A program made the position numbers and the translations under genes. A stretch of 64,000 nucleotides of DNA from Melieria omissa. Taxonomy: Eukaryota; Arthropoda; Insecta; Diptera; Ulidiidae. The DNA is taken from positions 68,888,932 to 68,952,931 of the forward strand of contig OZ020270.1 in assembly GCA_963971225.1 (NCBI GenBank). The letters are read 5' to 3'. The notes beneath the pieces are model-generated. The model was not told the origin of the DNA, searched no databases, and saw only the letters and a list, made by a program, of their open reading frames with translations. This document shows positions 1-10,480 of this stretch, in pieces; position 1 is the stretch's first letter, and each line of letters begins with the position of its first letter.

Positions 1-104
1 CCATCTTCAAGGCTAAGTACGCCTCAAGTACAAGCCCTCCATTCCAAAAATGGCACCCAATCCCCAAAACCCAAGGCTCACAACGCACCTTCATTTCCTC
101 GAAG

Positions 105-859
105 GTGCAACAACGCCTTAAATTGCCTATTGAAAGATCACACTTCGAAATTTCAGGCATGGGCGGTAAAATTGTGCAAAATTCCAATCACATTTGCTTT
201 TTGACGTTGGCAGTTCCAAACTCCAGCACGACCCTCAATGTGCAAGCAATCGTACTCCCCCAATTGACAAAATTGCTACCCCCATTCACAATTAGCCATC
301 CCAATTGGCAAGAATTTGCCACGCTAAATCTCGCTGACCCAAGTCCCTTCGAGTCAGCGCAGATAGACTTAGTTATTGGCAGTGATCTGATTCCCCAGAT
401 CTTACTCGAAGGTATCCGACGAAATTGTGTGGCAGTTTATTAGCCCAAAACACCATTTTCGGTTGGATACTCAGCGGGCCAGTACCCCATACGGTGTCAT
501 CTTATTCGACATACGTAGCAGAAATCTCAAATGAGGAACTTAGTTCACAACTCAGGCAATTCTGGGAGCAGGAAGAAGTCAAACTCCCGACACCTGTCTC
601 CTCGGATGACACTTATTGCGAAGAGATATACCAGAAGACCACAACCCGTGGTTCGCACGGTAGAGATACTGTTAAACTTCCCTTCAAGGCAGAATTTCCA
701 TGCTCGATAGCGTTAGGCAATTCCCGCCCCAACGCCCTCCAGCAATACGTTAGCATGGAGCGAAATCTCTCCCGAAAGGGAAACCTCAAGACCATCTACG
801 ATGACGTCTTAGAGGAATATCCCTTGACCATATGGAACTCACAAATCCCCGTGAGATAA
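105..859 (+). pseudogene. BEL/Pao aspartic protease domain remnant
   Basis: Residues such as LKLPIERSHFEISGMGGKIV and VIGSDLIPQILLEGIRRN are typical of the BEL/Pao retropepsin (Peptidase A17/DUF1758 type), followed by GWILSGPVP. The reading frame shifts near 425, where the second half continues in another frame. Compared with the related copy at 45.58 kb, the segment carrying the catalytic Asp (DQGSQ motif there) is deleted or scrambled at about 60-90. The protease is therefore dead. Identification rests on motif recognition and on the paralogous copy in this window. Confidence 0.8.
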
Positions 860-867
860 TCCAGAGA

Positions 868-1640
868 AGACTACCAAAGTCCGAGTAGTTTTCAATGCCT
901 CGAAGTCCTCAAGTTCTGGTCAGTCCCTAAATGACATTCTGCATACTGGCCCTACTCTTCAAAATGACCTCACAGCTCTCATTCTCCGATGGCGCCTTTA
1001 CCGCTTTGTCTTCAATGGCGATGTCCAGAAGATGTATAGGCAAATTCGGGTCCATAATGATCACCAGGAATTCCAGCGAATACTCTTTCGCAAATCCCCG
1101 GAATCTCCTATTCGAGATTATAAATTGAAAACGGTGACATTTGGGGTTAACTGTGCGCCATATTTGGCCATCAGAACGCTCCATCAATTAGCCCACGACT
1201 CTCAGCCATCCAGCCCGTGAGCCACCCTCAACTCCGGGGGATTCCCTCTTAAAAAGATAACGGCTAATCACGCAAAACTCTTAGAGGAAATTCCCGAAGA
1301 CGACCTTTTCGACTCGAAATTCCTCAAGTTCGATTCAACGAGTTCCAGTAAGACTCTTGGCATCCGTTGGAATGCCCTATCGGACTCATTTTCATACTCA
1401 ATCTCTCCCACTACTCCTGCAAACTCATTCACAAAAAGGCAAATTCTTTCGTCCGTTGCCAAACTTTTCGATCCCGCAGGATGGCTTTCGCCTATAATGA
1501 TTCTTGCCAAAAAGCTTCTGCAAGAGTTTTGGCTTGAAGGTACTGAGTGGGACGAGTGCATAAAACCAGGATCACTTACAAAGTGGCAGCAATTCATTGA
1601 GAATTTGCCTGCCATAGAACTTATCGAAATTCCCCGGTGG
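868..1640 (+). pseudogene. BEL/Pao reverse transcriptase remnant lacking the catalytic YVDD block
   Basis: The region reads TKVRVVFNAS, NDILHTGPTLQNDL and NGDVQKMYRQIRVHNDHQEF in shifting frames, which are the N-terminal palm and fingers of a BEL reverse transcriptase. It continues to TVTFGVNCAPYLAIRTLHQL at about 1131-1190. The sequence then jumps to the downstream [10 protein letters not shown] and LGIRWN block. The intervening part, where BEL polymerases carry YVDD, is absent, so an internal deletion removed the active site. Downstream, [17 protein letters not shown] is the usual post-RT linker. Confidence 0.82.
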
Positions 1641-2541
1641 GTTCACTACGCCCAGAATCGAAATGTTCAGATCCATGGATTTTGCGATGCCTCTGAAAAG
1701 GCATACTGCACCTCTCCAAACAAAAAGCCTACCTCGCTTAGAGCTTTGCGGAGCAGTTATACTCTCCCAGCTTATTAAATCCCTTCGCTCTCACCTCGGG
1801 TTCGATCAATCGGAAATCCATTTATGGACCGATTCTGAAATTGTCCTTGCTTAGTTGGAAAAACCACCTTGCACATGGAAAACTTAGGTTGCCAACCGCA
1901 CGGCTCAGATACGTCAACATGTGCACAACGCTCCCTGGCGACATGTCCCAAGCGCTGAAAATCCCGCGGACTTAGGAACGCGCGGATGCAAGCCGCAAGA
2001 TCTCAAAGATCACACTCTGTGGTGGAATGGCCCCAAATGGTTGCAGCAAGCGTCCGATGCTTGGCCAAAGGGTCATTCTCTTAAAGTTCCAATCCCGGAA
2101 CAACGAGCGATCGACTGCTACCACCTTCTCGAAGAGCAAGCCGACATTCTCGATCGGTTCTCCAGCTTCTCTCGAGCCCTGCGAGTAATCGCATACATGT
2201 TCCGCTTTATTCATAACGGCATCATCTCCCGTCGCCAACATAATCCCATACACGGAACATTGTTGTCCCAAGCAGAGTTGGCATTTGTAAAGAATCGCCT
2301 TATAACTCTCGCGCAAAGTTCCTATTATCCCCAGGAACGACAAGCGCTCCCTCATTCCTTTCCTATATCCAAGAGAACTTCTCTCTTGGTACTCAATCCC
2401 TTCTTAGACAAACAGAAGGTGATGCGAGTCAATGGCAGACTCGCCAATGCGGCGTTGTCGTATAATGAACGACACCCCATTATTCTCCCTCCAGAGTCCC
2501 GCTACTGCAGTTTGCTTCTTCGCTTCCTTCACAAGCTATAA
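1641..2541 (+). pseudogene. BEL/Pao RNase H and linker remnant
   Basis: The motif [12 protein letters not shown] (about 1672-1710) matches the first RNase H catalytic block of BEL polyproteins. [15 protein letters not shown] and LWTDSEIVLA (to about 1853) match the following blocks, with frameshifts and a TAG stop after LA. WRHVPSAENPADLGTRG starts at about 1936. The open stretch from 1921 to 2541 then carries the long linker that precedes the integrase zinc finger. It is non-functional because of the frame breaks. Confidence 0.82.
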
Positions 2542-2555
2542 CTGCATGCGGACCA

Positions 2556-3631
2556 ATGACTCATGCTCCGTATGGTTTGGCAGGAATATTACATTCCGCA
2601 CCTAAAGCCGCAAATCAAAAAGTGCATTTTTCAATGCAAAACGTGTGTCATCCACAAACAAAAGCTGCGAACACAGATCATGGCAGCGCTCCCCCCGAAC
2701 GATGCACACTTACAATCCCATTCGCTACAACCGGAATCGACTTTGCTGGTCCATTCCAGATCAAAGCTTCCATGCTCCGTAGCTCAACCTACCTCAAAGG
2801 TTATGTTGCAGTGTTCGTGTGCTTCTCCACGAAGGCCGTTCACTTGGAACTCTGTTCGGATCTTACGACCGAAGCGTTCCGCGCAGCATTCGCCCGATTT
2901 ACTAGTCGACGAGGGCTACCTCTCAAAATCATGCCCGACAACGGAAAAACGTTCGTCGGTGCTCAACGTGCCATGTCCAGAGACTTTGCCAAATTCTCAA
3001 AGGAAATCGCCCAAGATATTCTCGACCGATACGGTCCTCAGGGCGTCGACAATTCATCCCCCCACATGCTCCTCACATGGGAGGACTATGGGAGTCGGCG
3101 GTCAAAAGCTTCAAGACCCACCTTAAAAAGGTAGCCGGCTCTCATAGTATCACATACGAAGAGTTTACGACTCTTCTTACCAGAATTGAAGGGATGCTTA
3201 ATTCACGTCCACTCTCTCCTCAATCGCAGGACCCTAGCGATTTAGTGTCTCTGACCCCTGGCCACTTTCTCCGAGACGCTCCTTTCGCCGCCCCCCCCCC
3301 CCCCCCCGAACCCGAGTGCTTTGAGCTATCCCTCATAAACCGATGGGAAAAACTCAAAGTCCTCCATCATCAATTCGCCCGACGCTGGAATGACGAATAT
3401 CTCAAGGATCTCCACAAACGATATAAGTGGAAGCATCCGCAAAGGGAAGTGGAAGAAAATGAAATGGTCGTCATTAAAGACGACCTGCTTCCCCCCAATG
3501 AATGGCGGCTCGGCCGCATTCATAAGATACATCGCGGTCCCGACAATCATGTCCGTGTCGTGGATATCTGCACCGACTCTGGCATCCTGACAAGGCCAGT
3601 AGTCAAGCTATGCCCCCTAATAGCTTCCTAA
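2556..3631 (+). pseudogene. BEL/Pao integrase remnant
   Basis: A CKTC half zinc finger occurs near 2638. The core reads TTGIDFAGPFQIKA, then STKAVHLELCSDLTTEAF and MPDNGKTFVGAQ, which supply the two catalytic Asp positions. The Glu-containing GGLWESAVKSF follows in a different frame from about 3077. The C-terminal SH3-like part ends RPVVKLCPL, the usual BEL pol terminus. At least one frameshift lies at about 3060-3080. A C run at 3291-3307 encodes a proline tract. Confidence 0.85.
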
Positions 3632-3743
3632 ATTCGACTAATAGCCCTGCCTATTTTGCACATACACCTTCTCATTCCCTACCCACTCACTATTATTATA
3701 GTTTAGTGACATATGTTTATGGTTTCTTGCACGGCAACCAGAA

Positions 3744-4289
3744 GAAAGCAGATCGTACAGCAGTGCCGGCTATGCCACCACCTGCACGGCATTAGATATT
3801 GCGTATAGTGCGTTCCTGGCAATGGCGCCAGAACAGCGTCAGTAGGTAGCCCGCGCCCAGGGCTACCTTACCAATTGCCTGGCGCGGTCTGACCCCACCG
3901 CTCGATGCAGCTCCACCGCCCGCTGCAGCAAGTGTGGCCGAGCGCATCATACGATGCTGCATTTCGGGGAGAGGGCAGCCAAGACACCGGCGCCCAAGGC
4001 AACACACAAGGGCGGCAAGAAGCCCCAACAGCCCCGGCAGCAGCCCACTCAGGCGAAGCGCCCCGTGCAGCGCTCCGCCATCGCGGACCAGCTGACACGC
4101 CACCGCCGGCCGCAACAACACCAACCCAGCCGTCCCGTCTCCGCGATAGCAGCAGAGCGGCAACTGATCGCCTTCAGCGAGGACGAGGCCTCCAACGAGG
4201 AGACCCCACAGCCGCGCGTCGGAGCCCGCGCCCTTATCGAGCGGGCTTTGGAGGCCCTGGGCCGTCTAAGCGAGCAGCTACGCGCATAA
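3744..4289 (+). pseudogene. BEL-type Gag C-terminus with zinc knuckles, frameshifted
   Basis: Three broken zinc knuckles of the BEL Gag type are visible. CRLCHHLHGIRYC (about 3768) is followed by a frameshift to FLAMAPEQRQ plus a TAG stop. Then come TNCLARSDPTARC and CSKCGRAHHTMLHF (about 3875-3965). A basic, Pro/Gln-rich and then acidic tail ends at a stop just before 4289. The GC content is much higher than in neighbouring sequence. The layout of gag tail followed directly by an LTR-like block, with no pol, suggests a non-autonomous gag-only BEL derivative. It is probably separate from the pol fragment to its left, but the junction at 3632-3743 was not resolved. Confidence 0.72.
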
Positions 4290-4559
4290 TGTTGCCACAG
4301 GCAACGCGGGCCGCTATGGTCAAATGTGTCGTTCCAGGCTTTTGTGGATCCTGCACATTTCCAATCCTCTCCCTTCCAATTCCCCTTTGTACTTATGTTC
4401 CACTTTCCAGATCCACCGGCTCCGGCCGTTTGTGTCGTCCAATGTGTTTTACTTTTGTCATTCGTGTTTTAAACTCCAAATAAAACGCACCTCAAACCGA
4501 AACCCCCACGCCTTTTATTTCCAAACGCGCTCCGCCGACGGCTCAAGAGAACTAAAACA
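4289..4559 (+). repeat. Probable BEL-type 3-prime LTR
   Basis: This block starts TGTTGCCACAGG directly after the Gag stop. It resembles the LTRs of the 32.1/46.4-kb BEL element in its second half: a pyrimidine-rich stretch, a CGGCCGTTTGTGTCGT-like core, AAATAAA-type signals and a CACGCCTTTTATT-like end. The right end, near AAAACA at about 4559, is a guess. No 5-prime partner is visible in this window. Confidence 0.55.
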
Positions 4560-4568
4560 TATATATAT

Positions 4569-4902
4569 TGTTACGAAAATTACTTCACAGGTTCGTTTGG
4601 ATTGGTTTTGAAAATAAAACAACTTCAGCTATCCAGCGCAACGTAGTCAAAACTAACAATCGCTTTATTTACAAATTTGCACTTGTTCTACTTTACACTA
4701 CTACTATTGCATGTTTCCCCATTGCTTGCTCAACACAGACACACACCCATTGCGCTGCGCACTGCTGCTTTTATACCAGTTTTCTTATCGCGCCGAAGTT
4801 TCTTGCAACTTCCAATTAGAAAGCGCTCGACCATTCTCGCACAGCCTATTTCCTCGAGAATCATCCTTGCCATATCGGACTATACCAAGCGAATTTATAA
4901 CA
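4569..4902 (-). repeat. Probable solo LTR (Ty3/gypsy type)
   Basis: Read on the minus strand this 334-bp block begins TGTTATAAATTCGC and ends TTTTCGTAACA. It contains a TATA box (GGTATAAAAGCAGC) and further on an AATAAA signal, in the order expected for an LTR U3-R-U5. No second copy or internal region is adjacent and no clear target duplication was seen, so solo LTR is inferred from internal layout only. Confidence 0.55.
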
Positions 4903-5327
4903 GTTTTGCTGTACTTCACAGGGCATGCCTAAAAGTATGCTTGGAAAACATTCGTGCGGAGAAAAGCATTCCTGTACAGTGCGGCGTATGTGTTAAATTT
5001 GATCAATTGAAAATGATTTCCGTAACAAACTTCATAAGATACACTATACCAGTGATGGGCACTAACACAACCAAGCATTTTGGCAATGTATGCGTAGAAA
5101 ACACTGAACAAAATTTGGGTCTCAATTAATTAGTTTAAATGCATTGATTTGAAAAAATTATCTTCGCAACATTTTATATGTAGCAAGATTTTAAAATGTT
5201 TGTGTGATAAGAGTTTATGGTGTTTCGATTTCATACATTTTGTAAAGAAAAAACAAAAAAAAATTACTCAGTGTGCAAAAATGCCAGCAACCGCTCAATA
5301 AACGAACGTAATGTTACTCGGATCTAG
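4903..5327. other. AT-rich stretch without recognised feature
   Basis: I see only short open frames without recognisable protein similarity and AT-rich sequence. The stretch ends at GATCTAG, the direct repeat that flanks the P-like element starting at 5328. Confidence 0.5.
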
Positions 5328-5397
5328 CACTAAGCAAATAAACAGATAGAGGTGTCAACTGGCACAAATTTGTGTACCAGCGCCAGTAGGTCCCATA

Positions 5398-5866
5398 CAT
5401 GGCACAATAAACAAGGTAGTGGCAGGAAGGAGCGAATTTTATTTTTTTCTCGTCAGAGTTCAGTAGGTTGTCAGAAATTTTTGTCTGCTTTGTTTACATT
5501 CGGCGAACAGCATGGCCACTCAACTCTTTTTCTGTGAAATTTTAAGCATGTTTGCAATGACGAAAGGATATTATTTTTCCAATTTTCGTTAACTTTTATG
5601 AATTAACGCAAAATCGGCGAACTAGCACTTAGCACTTTTGCCCCTAATTGTAAAGCAACAGATTAAAACAAAGAAGCTGTGTACTTTTGCTGTTAATTGG
5701 TGTATTTTTACGTTCTCGAATAGACCAAGTGGTCTATTCGATGCTGGCAATACTGTTGGCAAGAGAACCATCCGCCCGATTTGACAATGAACCGAACAAA
5801 AACACTAACAAAATACACGTGAATTTTTTCGCTCCTTCCTGCCACTACCTTGTTTATTGTGCCATG
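5398..5866. mobile_element. P-like MITE, 469 bp, with 8-bp target duplication
   Basis: Termini are perfect inverted repeats of about 38 bp starting CATGGCACAATAAACAAGG. The flanks are perfect 8-bp direct repeats GTCCCATA (5390-5397 and 5867-5874). Removing the element restores the parent repeat seen at 31.15 kb. A CATG start, terminal repeats of this length and an 8-bp duplication fit the P superfamily; hAT is the alternative. A 24-bp palindrome lies at about 5714-5737, reminiscent of internal inverted repeats in P elements. There is no coding capacity. Confidence 0.82.
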
Positions 5867-6189
5867 GTCCCATACGCACTTCGGCTATTCGAACATATTT
5901 GCGATGACTTCGGCAAACTTCTCAATTCGAAGTCAGCTTTCATAATTTGCTTTATGTTGATGTGGTCAGTCGCACATCAACTGTGCGCTGTGATGATGTT
6001 GCTGTTGCTGTTATGCGCCTTGCTTTCAGCGCAGCAGGTCCCATACGCACTTCGGCTAGCCGAACATATTCGCAAAATTGTGTGCGTTGCCTTCACACGC
6101 AATGAAATAATCAACCACCAAAAAAGCCAACAAAAGCAACAACACAATTTCACTTGTTCGAGCTTATTTTTGTGTGTATACCTTTTTTC

Positions 6190-7129
6190 GTTAACGATCG
6201 CTTTCGGTTCAACAAATTTGCTGATGATGAAACTTCGACTGATGGACATATTTCTTGGTCGATTATTTGCAGGTTATATGAATTGGATAAAAACAATTCA
6301 ACCCGCCTTTGTCCCAAATTGACAACAAAGCATATTCATCCTAATTCATTTGAAAAAATGAAGGTTAAATACGCAACTCATATTTAGCAATACTGTATCC
6401 GCAGCCATAAAATCTTTCGTTGAAAATGGCTGTTATAATGATTGCAAAGAAAAAGCTTCGTCCACAGCTATATTTATTGAAAAAACAAACAGACTTTTTG
6501 ATTGTTTGAATAGCCATGTTCTTTTTGATAAAAATCGTTTCCGATCAGCTCTTCGTGAGAATTACAATATCCAAAATTATTTGAAGGAAATGAAAAACTA
6601 TGTCAAAAGTTGTCAGTATTCTAAAACTGTATACTGTTGAAACGGTATAGTTTTATCAATTACTTCCGTTTTGTCTTTTTGACAAGATATCTGGGCGGAA
6701 AAATCCAATTTTCTTTTATTATCAAGACTTAATCAAGACCCGCTTGAAAATCTTTTTTATTTGGTAAGAAAAAGCGGAGTTACAAACAATAATCCTTCAC
6801 TTTTTGAGTTTGACCATATTCTTGCGATAATGATCTCAATGAAAATAATAGCATTTAAGGCAGGAACCTTCAATTGTGAACCAACTGACGAAGGTTCATT
6901 TATAATAATTGACAATAATACCAGTTTGTTTGAACATATGAGTGATGGTTCCCTTCGTTATTCCTCTGGTTTCATATTGATGCAAACTATTGAAAAATTT
7001 GACTGTCATAACTGCAAAAAGTTAATAAAAGATGAGCTTTGTGATTTACAAAGAAACGAAATGTTTATATTTTTCAAAAATTTCAACTATTTTAACAGTA
7101 GTTTAAAACTAAAAGCTCCAATCAACTAA
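6190..7129 (+). pseudogene. P-element-type transposase, C-terminal remnant
   Basis: In shifting frames the translation reads DETSTDGHISW, then FEKMKVKYATH and FSNTVSAAIKSFVENG, and then LFDCLNSHVLFDKNRFRSAL. A further segment reads LNQDPLENLFYLVRKSG plus NNNPSLFEF. The last is the hallmark of the P transposase C-terminal domain (family pattern: nQDPLEN, nNPt). The final open frame (from about 6761) ends at 7129. No THAP zinc finger or upstream catalytic region is recognisable, so only the 3-prime part remains, with stops and frameshifts. The copy at 62.6-63.3 kb is closely similar but has its own deletion. Confidence 0.8.
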
Positions 7130-7310
7130 TTTTTTTTGTTTCAAAAATCGTTTACAACACATTTCATACGTTTTTTAAGGAAAACCCTCATTCCTCCAAT
7201 ATAAAAAAGCTTTTGTACAATCTGTGTGTTGCAAACGTAACAAAGTAGATGAATACAAAATGTGATTTTCAGAACCGTCTACTTGTTGGGAACATGAGCA
7301 ATTTATATTA

Positions 7311-8175
7311 GACTAGCTGACCCGGCGAACTTCGTCCCGCACGTAGGAAAATATTAATGTATGCTTATTGAAAGAAATGGCGAATAGGCGTTTGCTTCTT
7401 GCGTTCACAAAGTTACTTTTGAACAGCTTTTTCGTAGATTACGCTTGTATACCAACATATTCAGCGCTGTTGTCCTCAGCCCATCCTACTCCATGTAAAA
7501 ATTTGGGCGTTCACTATATTGAAGTGTTCACTACATAGGGTGTTCACTATACCCAGACACGTTTATATATAGATTTAAGTTATATAGGTGATGCCACGCC
7601 CCCTTGTTCAATACCCGCACCATCCCCTCTGTCGAAAGATTTGAATAAATGGTAGGTTCGTGCTTAATTTCATTGCTGTGCGACTTATAGTTCAGCGAAA
7701 TATTTGGGTCACAAAAAATGTGCCACGCCCCTTGTCCAACGCCCATCAAATCTTACCAGTAGAATGACTCATCTATGGGTCGACGCTATACCATATTTCA
7801 ATGCTGTGCGCCTTACAATTTCAAAGATATTCCATTATTAAGATTTAGCTTGTATGAGTGGTGCCACGCCCCCTCGTCCAATACCCGCTCCATTCCCTCT
7901 GTCGCAGGACATGACTAAATAGTAAGTTCGTAGTGAATTTCATTGATGTGTGACTTATGGTTCCAAAGTTATTATCTGAAAATATGCAAAATTCACGGTC
8001 AAAGATGGCATGGATTTTCCGAGTTTCCCAATAGATTTTCTGAAATTTTCTTTTGGCACGAACCTGAACTGACTTAATACGAATCGAACAAAACAAACCC
8101 CATGAAAATCGGCCGTTCCGTTTGAGCGTGATGCGGTCACACACATACTGCCACTCTCTTTTATATATATAGATT
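7311..8175. repeat. Dispersed repeat of unassigned class within the P-like element
   Basis: The block begins CTAGCTGACCCGGCGAACTT and ends TTATATATATAGATTA, termini seen together in many insect repeats. It contains three degenerate copies of a GCCACGCCCC...TCCAA motif at about 7590, 7721 and 7863. No coherent ORF was found. A similar terminal string, CTTTTATATATAGATTA, occurs at about 17052-17069 inside the Transib-like element. I do not assign a class; a LINE tail or a MITE are both possible. Confidence 0.5.
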
Positions 8176-8613
8176 ACTTTTAATAATTTTGCTAAGATAA
8201 AATTGCACTTGGTTAAGAGAGCAAATTGCAAGTAAAACGAAAAATAAGAATAAAATAAAAATACACACAAAATACACAAAAAACACATAAAATTACTAAA
8301 TAATATAAATTTTAAGGAAATGATAATAATAAATAGTAATATGTTGCTGTTAATATATGAATTTGAAAAATTTATCGGTATGAATTTTATTAGCCAGAAG
8401 GCAACGTCGCCTACATGAATGCCAACATTGCACAGCAGATATTCATGGTTTTAGTTTTTTTGCAATAGGAACGCACACTCTACTGTACGCCTTTGCGAAT
8501 TCACATGGTTCATTTTTCATAGCAGAACCGAAAGCCATGGAAATTCAATTTGCTTTTTATCTTGTGCAGTTGCTCGTATTGTTTTCATTCACCTCAGCGC
8601 ATACACAAGCAAC

Positions 8614-9342
8614 CAGTGACTACGTGACGCGAAACTGAGCGGGGAAATGATTTTCAGACCATTTTTTGCTTTTTCCAATCGTCCGATAGTGTACGGGTTT
8701 TTTTACCCAAGCATTCGCACAGCACCGGTTACCAGTCAATTGCTTGCATCTTAAAGTGATAACTTTTCTTATTTGCTGTAAAAATAAAGTTGCGAAAAAC
8801 CTTGTTTTACTGGTCGAAGTCATTTTGATTGTTACCCGTACCAACAGAAAGCATAAATAAATGATTTCAGACGGTAAAGTCAGCAGATATTCGGTTGCTT
8901 TTTCATTCAGTTCATGTCTCATTGAGTTTGCCGTTTCTAGTGCAGCAAGAAACAGTGATGGCAAGTTGAACTCTTTTCAAACGCAGAGCTGCAACACAAG
9001 CAATTCAAACGTTAAGGCTTTGAGGGCAATCAGCAAAAACTGAAGTTAAATCATATTAAAACTAGTTGGAACATACTTATGACGTTTTTCAGCAACAACA
9101 TTTTTTTTGCAATCAATTTCCTATAAACGTACTACAAAATGAGAGAGAAAAAAACAATTATTTCATTTGCAAATAAACTTCGAACGCACCAGCAGCCCTT
9201 GCCCTGACTTTTGTATGGCGAATTTGCTGTACGAACCCTAATCAACTCTGGGGCCTGGTTTGACCGAATTAGCGACTCTGGGGCCTGGTTTGACCGAATT
9301 AGCAACCGTGACTCCTCTCAGTTTCGCGTCATGTAGTCATTG
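8614..9342. mobile_element. hAT-type MITE, family A, copy 1
   Basis: Termini are inverted repeats beginning CAGTGACTACGTGACGCGAA, with about 26 bp and few mismatches. The flanks are perfect 8-bp direct repeats CAAGCAAC (8606-8613, 9343-9350). The interior is non-coding but includes a direct repeat of a 27-bp CTCTGGGGCCTGG unit near the right end (about 9247-9305). A second copy lies in inverted orientation at 31263-32000. Confidence 0.85.
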
Positions 9343-9445
9343 CAAGCAACACGCACATTTATTTTCACACGGACACACACCCTTGCATATTCGAATTTGC
9401 AAACGATACGCCGCTCGTGCTCATCAGCACAGCACAGCTTGCAAT

Positions 9446-10287
9446 CAGCGTTGCCGTTTTGGTTATTTTTAACCAAAAATTGTTATTTTTATTTTTGAAA
9501 ATGAGTTTTGGTTATTTGGTGATTTTTGATTCCATTTGGTTATTTTTTAGAATATTGCACACTGGTACAAAATGTATCTTTCAAAATATTGCACACTGAT
9601 ACAAAATGTATCTTAAATACCAACGAGCACAATATAATTGGGAGGGCCAATAATATTGATTTTCGACCCCAAAGTTGCCTGAGAGCAACTTCTCCTATTT
9701 GTCATCTTATAGCAAAAGCTACGATTGATTTATGGATTTAATTTAAGTAGGCATTAACAAATGAATATTTTTAGAAATGAATTCAAAGCAATTTACAAAA
9801 ATTGTACTGTTATCCCCAAACTTATTTCCAATCATTTGCAGCGATATCAGATAAATTTGTGTTCTAATGGAAGTCTACGAATTGGGCACGTTTGATCAAA
9901 ATCCTGTTTCTTTAATAATGGTAATTAAAATAATGTAATTACAAAATATTGACACAACATTTACGTGTATATAACCCGTTTAAGCTGAAATTGTTCAAAA
10001 GTAAACTAGCTCTAAAACTCTAACAAAGAGGTGTGGGGACTTCAAATGTCGTGTGCAGACTTCTTAGGCAAGTATTTCACGATTTAAATACCAAAAAGTA
10101 ATATCGAGATACAGGATAAAATTCGGGGTCGAAAGAAAGAAAAGTTTCAACAACTTTTTTACGACTACTTTTTGTAAAAGTAAAGAAATTGTTTATGTGG
10201 AATAAAGGTTTTGGTTATTTTTGTTACATTATGGTTATTTTTATTTTTGTTCGTGGTTATGAATTTTTGTTTGTTGTGGCAACGCTG
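9446..10287. mobile_element. hAT-type non-autonomous element, family B
   Basis: The ends are CAGCGTTGCC and GGCAACGCTG. The flanks are perfect 8-bp direct repeats CTTGCAAT (9438-9445, 10288-10295). The subterminal sequence at both ends is rich in iterated TTGGTTATTTTT-like motifs. No transposase is recognisable. The ends resemble those of the much larger element at 32040-62417 (CAYGGTTGCCAC), suggesting related families. Confidence 0.82.
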
Positions 10288-10480
10288 CTTGCAATTGATG
10301 TTCCTTGTCGAACATCCCACAAAGAATGAAGATGAACTTCGAAAATTGAAGTTTGGCGAAGCCAGCGACAAAACTTCGTATAGCCGAAGTACGTGTGGGA
10401 CCTACTGTGCTAGATTTGCGTGACCGAAAAATTTTGTACTGCGTGGTACCTCTATGTGTTTATTTGCTTAGTGGATCTAG

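Larger units (their letters stand above)
1..3635 (+). mobile_element. BEL/Pao retrotransposon remnant, pol region, left end cut by window
   Basis: In order, the sequence shows remnants of a BEL-type retropepsin, reverse transcriptase, connection/RNase H region and integrase, all on the plus strand and broken by stops and frameshifts. The first 1 kb is clearly related to the protease region of the BEL element at 45.5-46.0 kb, but with small deletions, so the two belong to related families. No gag or 5-prime LTR is in the window. A 17-base C run sits in the integrase at about 3291-3307. The element cannot encode a working polyprotein. The right boundary is uncertain: homology ends just after the integrase stop at about 3631. 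Confidence 0.88.
5328..10473 (+). mobile_element. P-superfamily DNA transposon with nested insertions
   Basis: The left end reads CACTAAGCAAATAAACA followed by ATAGAGGTG. The right end is its inverted complement (TGTTTATTTGCTTAGTG, ending 10473). Similarity between the inverted ends continues, imperfectly, for more than 100 bp. The flanks carry the 7-bp direct repeat GATCTAG (5321-5327 and 10474-10480), the length known for 1360/Hoppel-type P-superfamily elements. Inside is a C-terminal P-type transposase remnant. At least three insertions lie within: a P-like MITE and two hAT-type elements, plus a repetitive block at 7.3-8.2 kb. Removing these leaves about 2.2 kb. A second copy of the family is split at 31.10 and 62.4 kb. 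Confidence 0.78.

Noticed and set aside
3905..4483. 192-codon open frame in the GC-rich block
   Set aside because: A different frame carries clear BEL Gag zinc knuckles; this one is a shadow created by high GC content.
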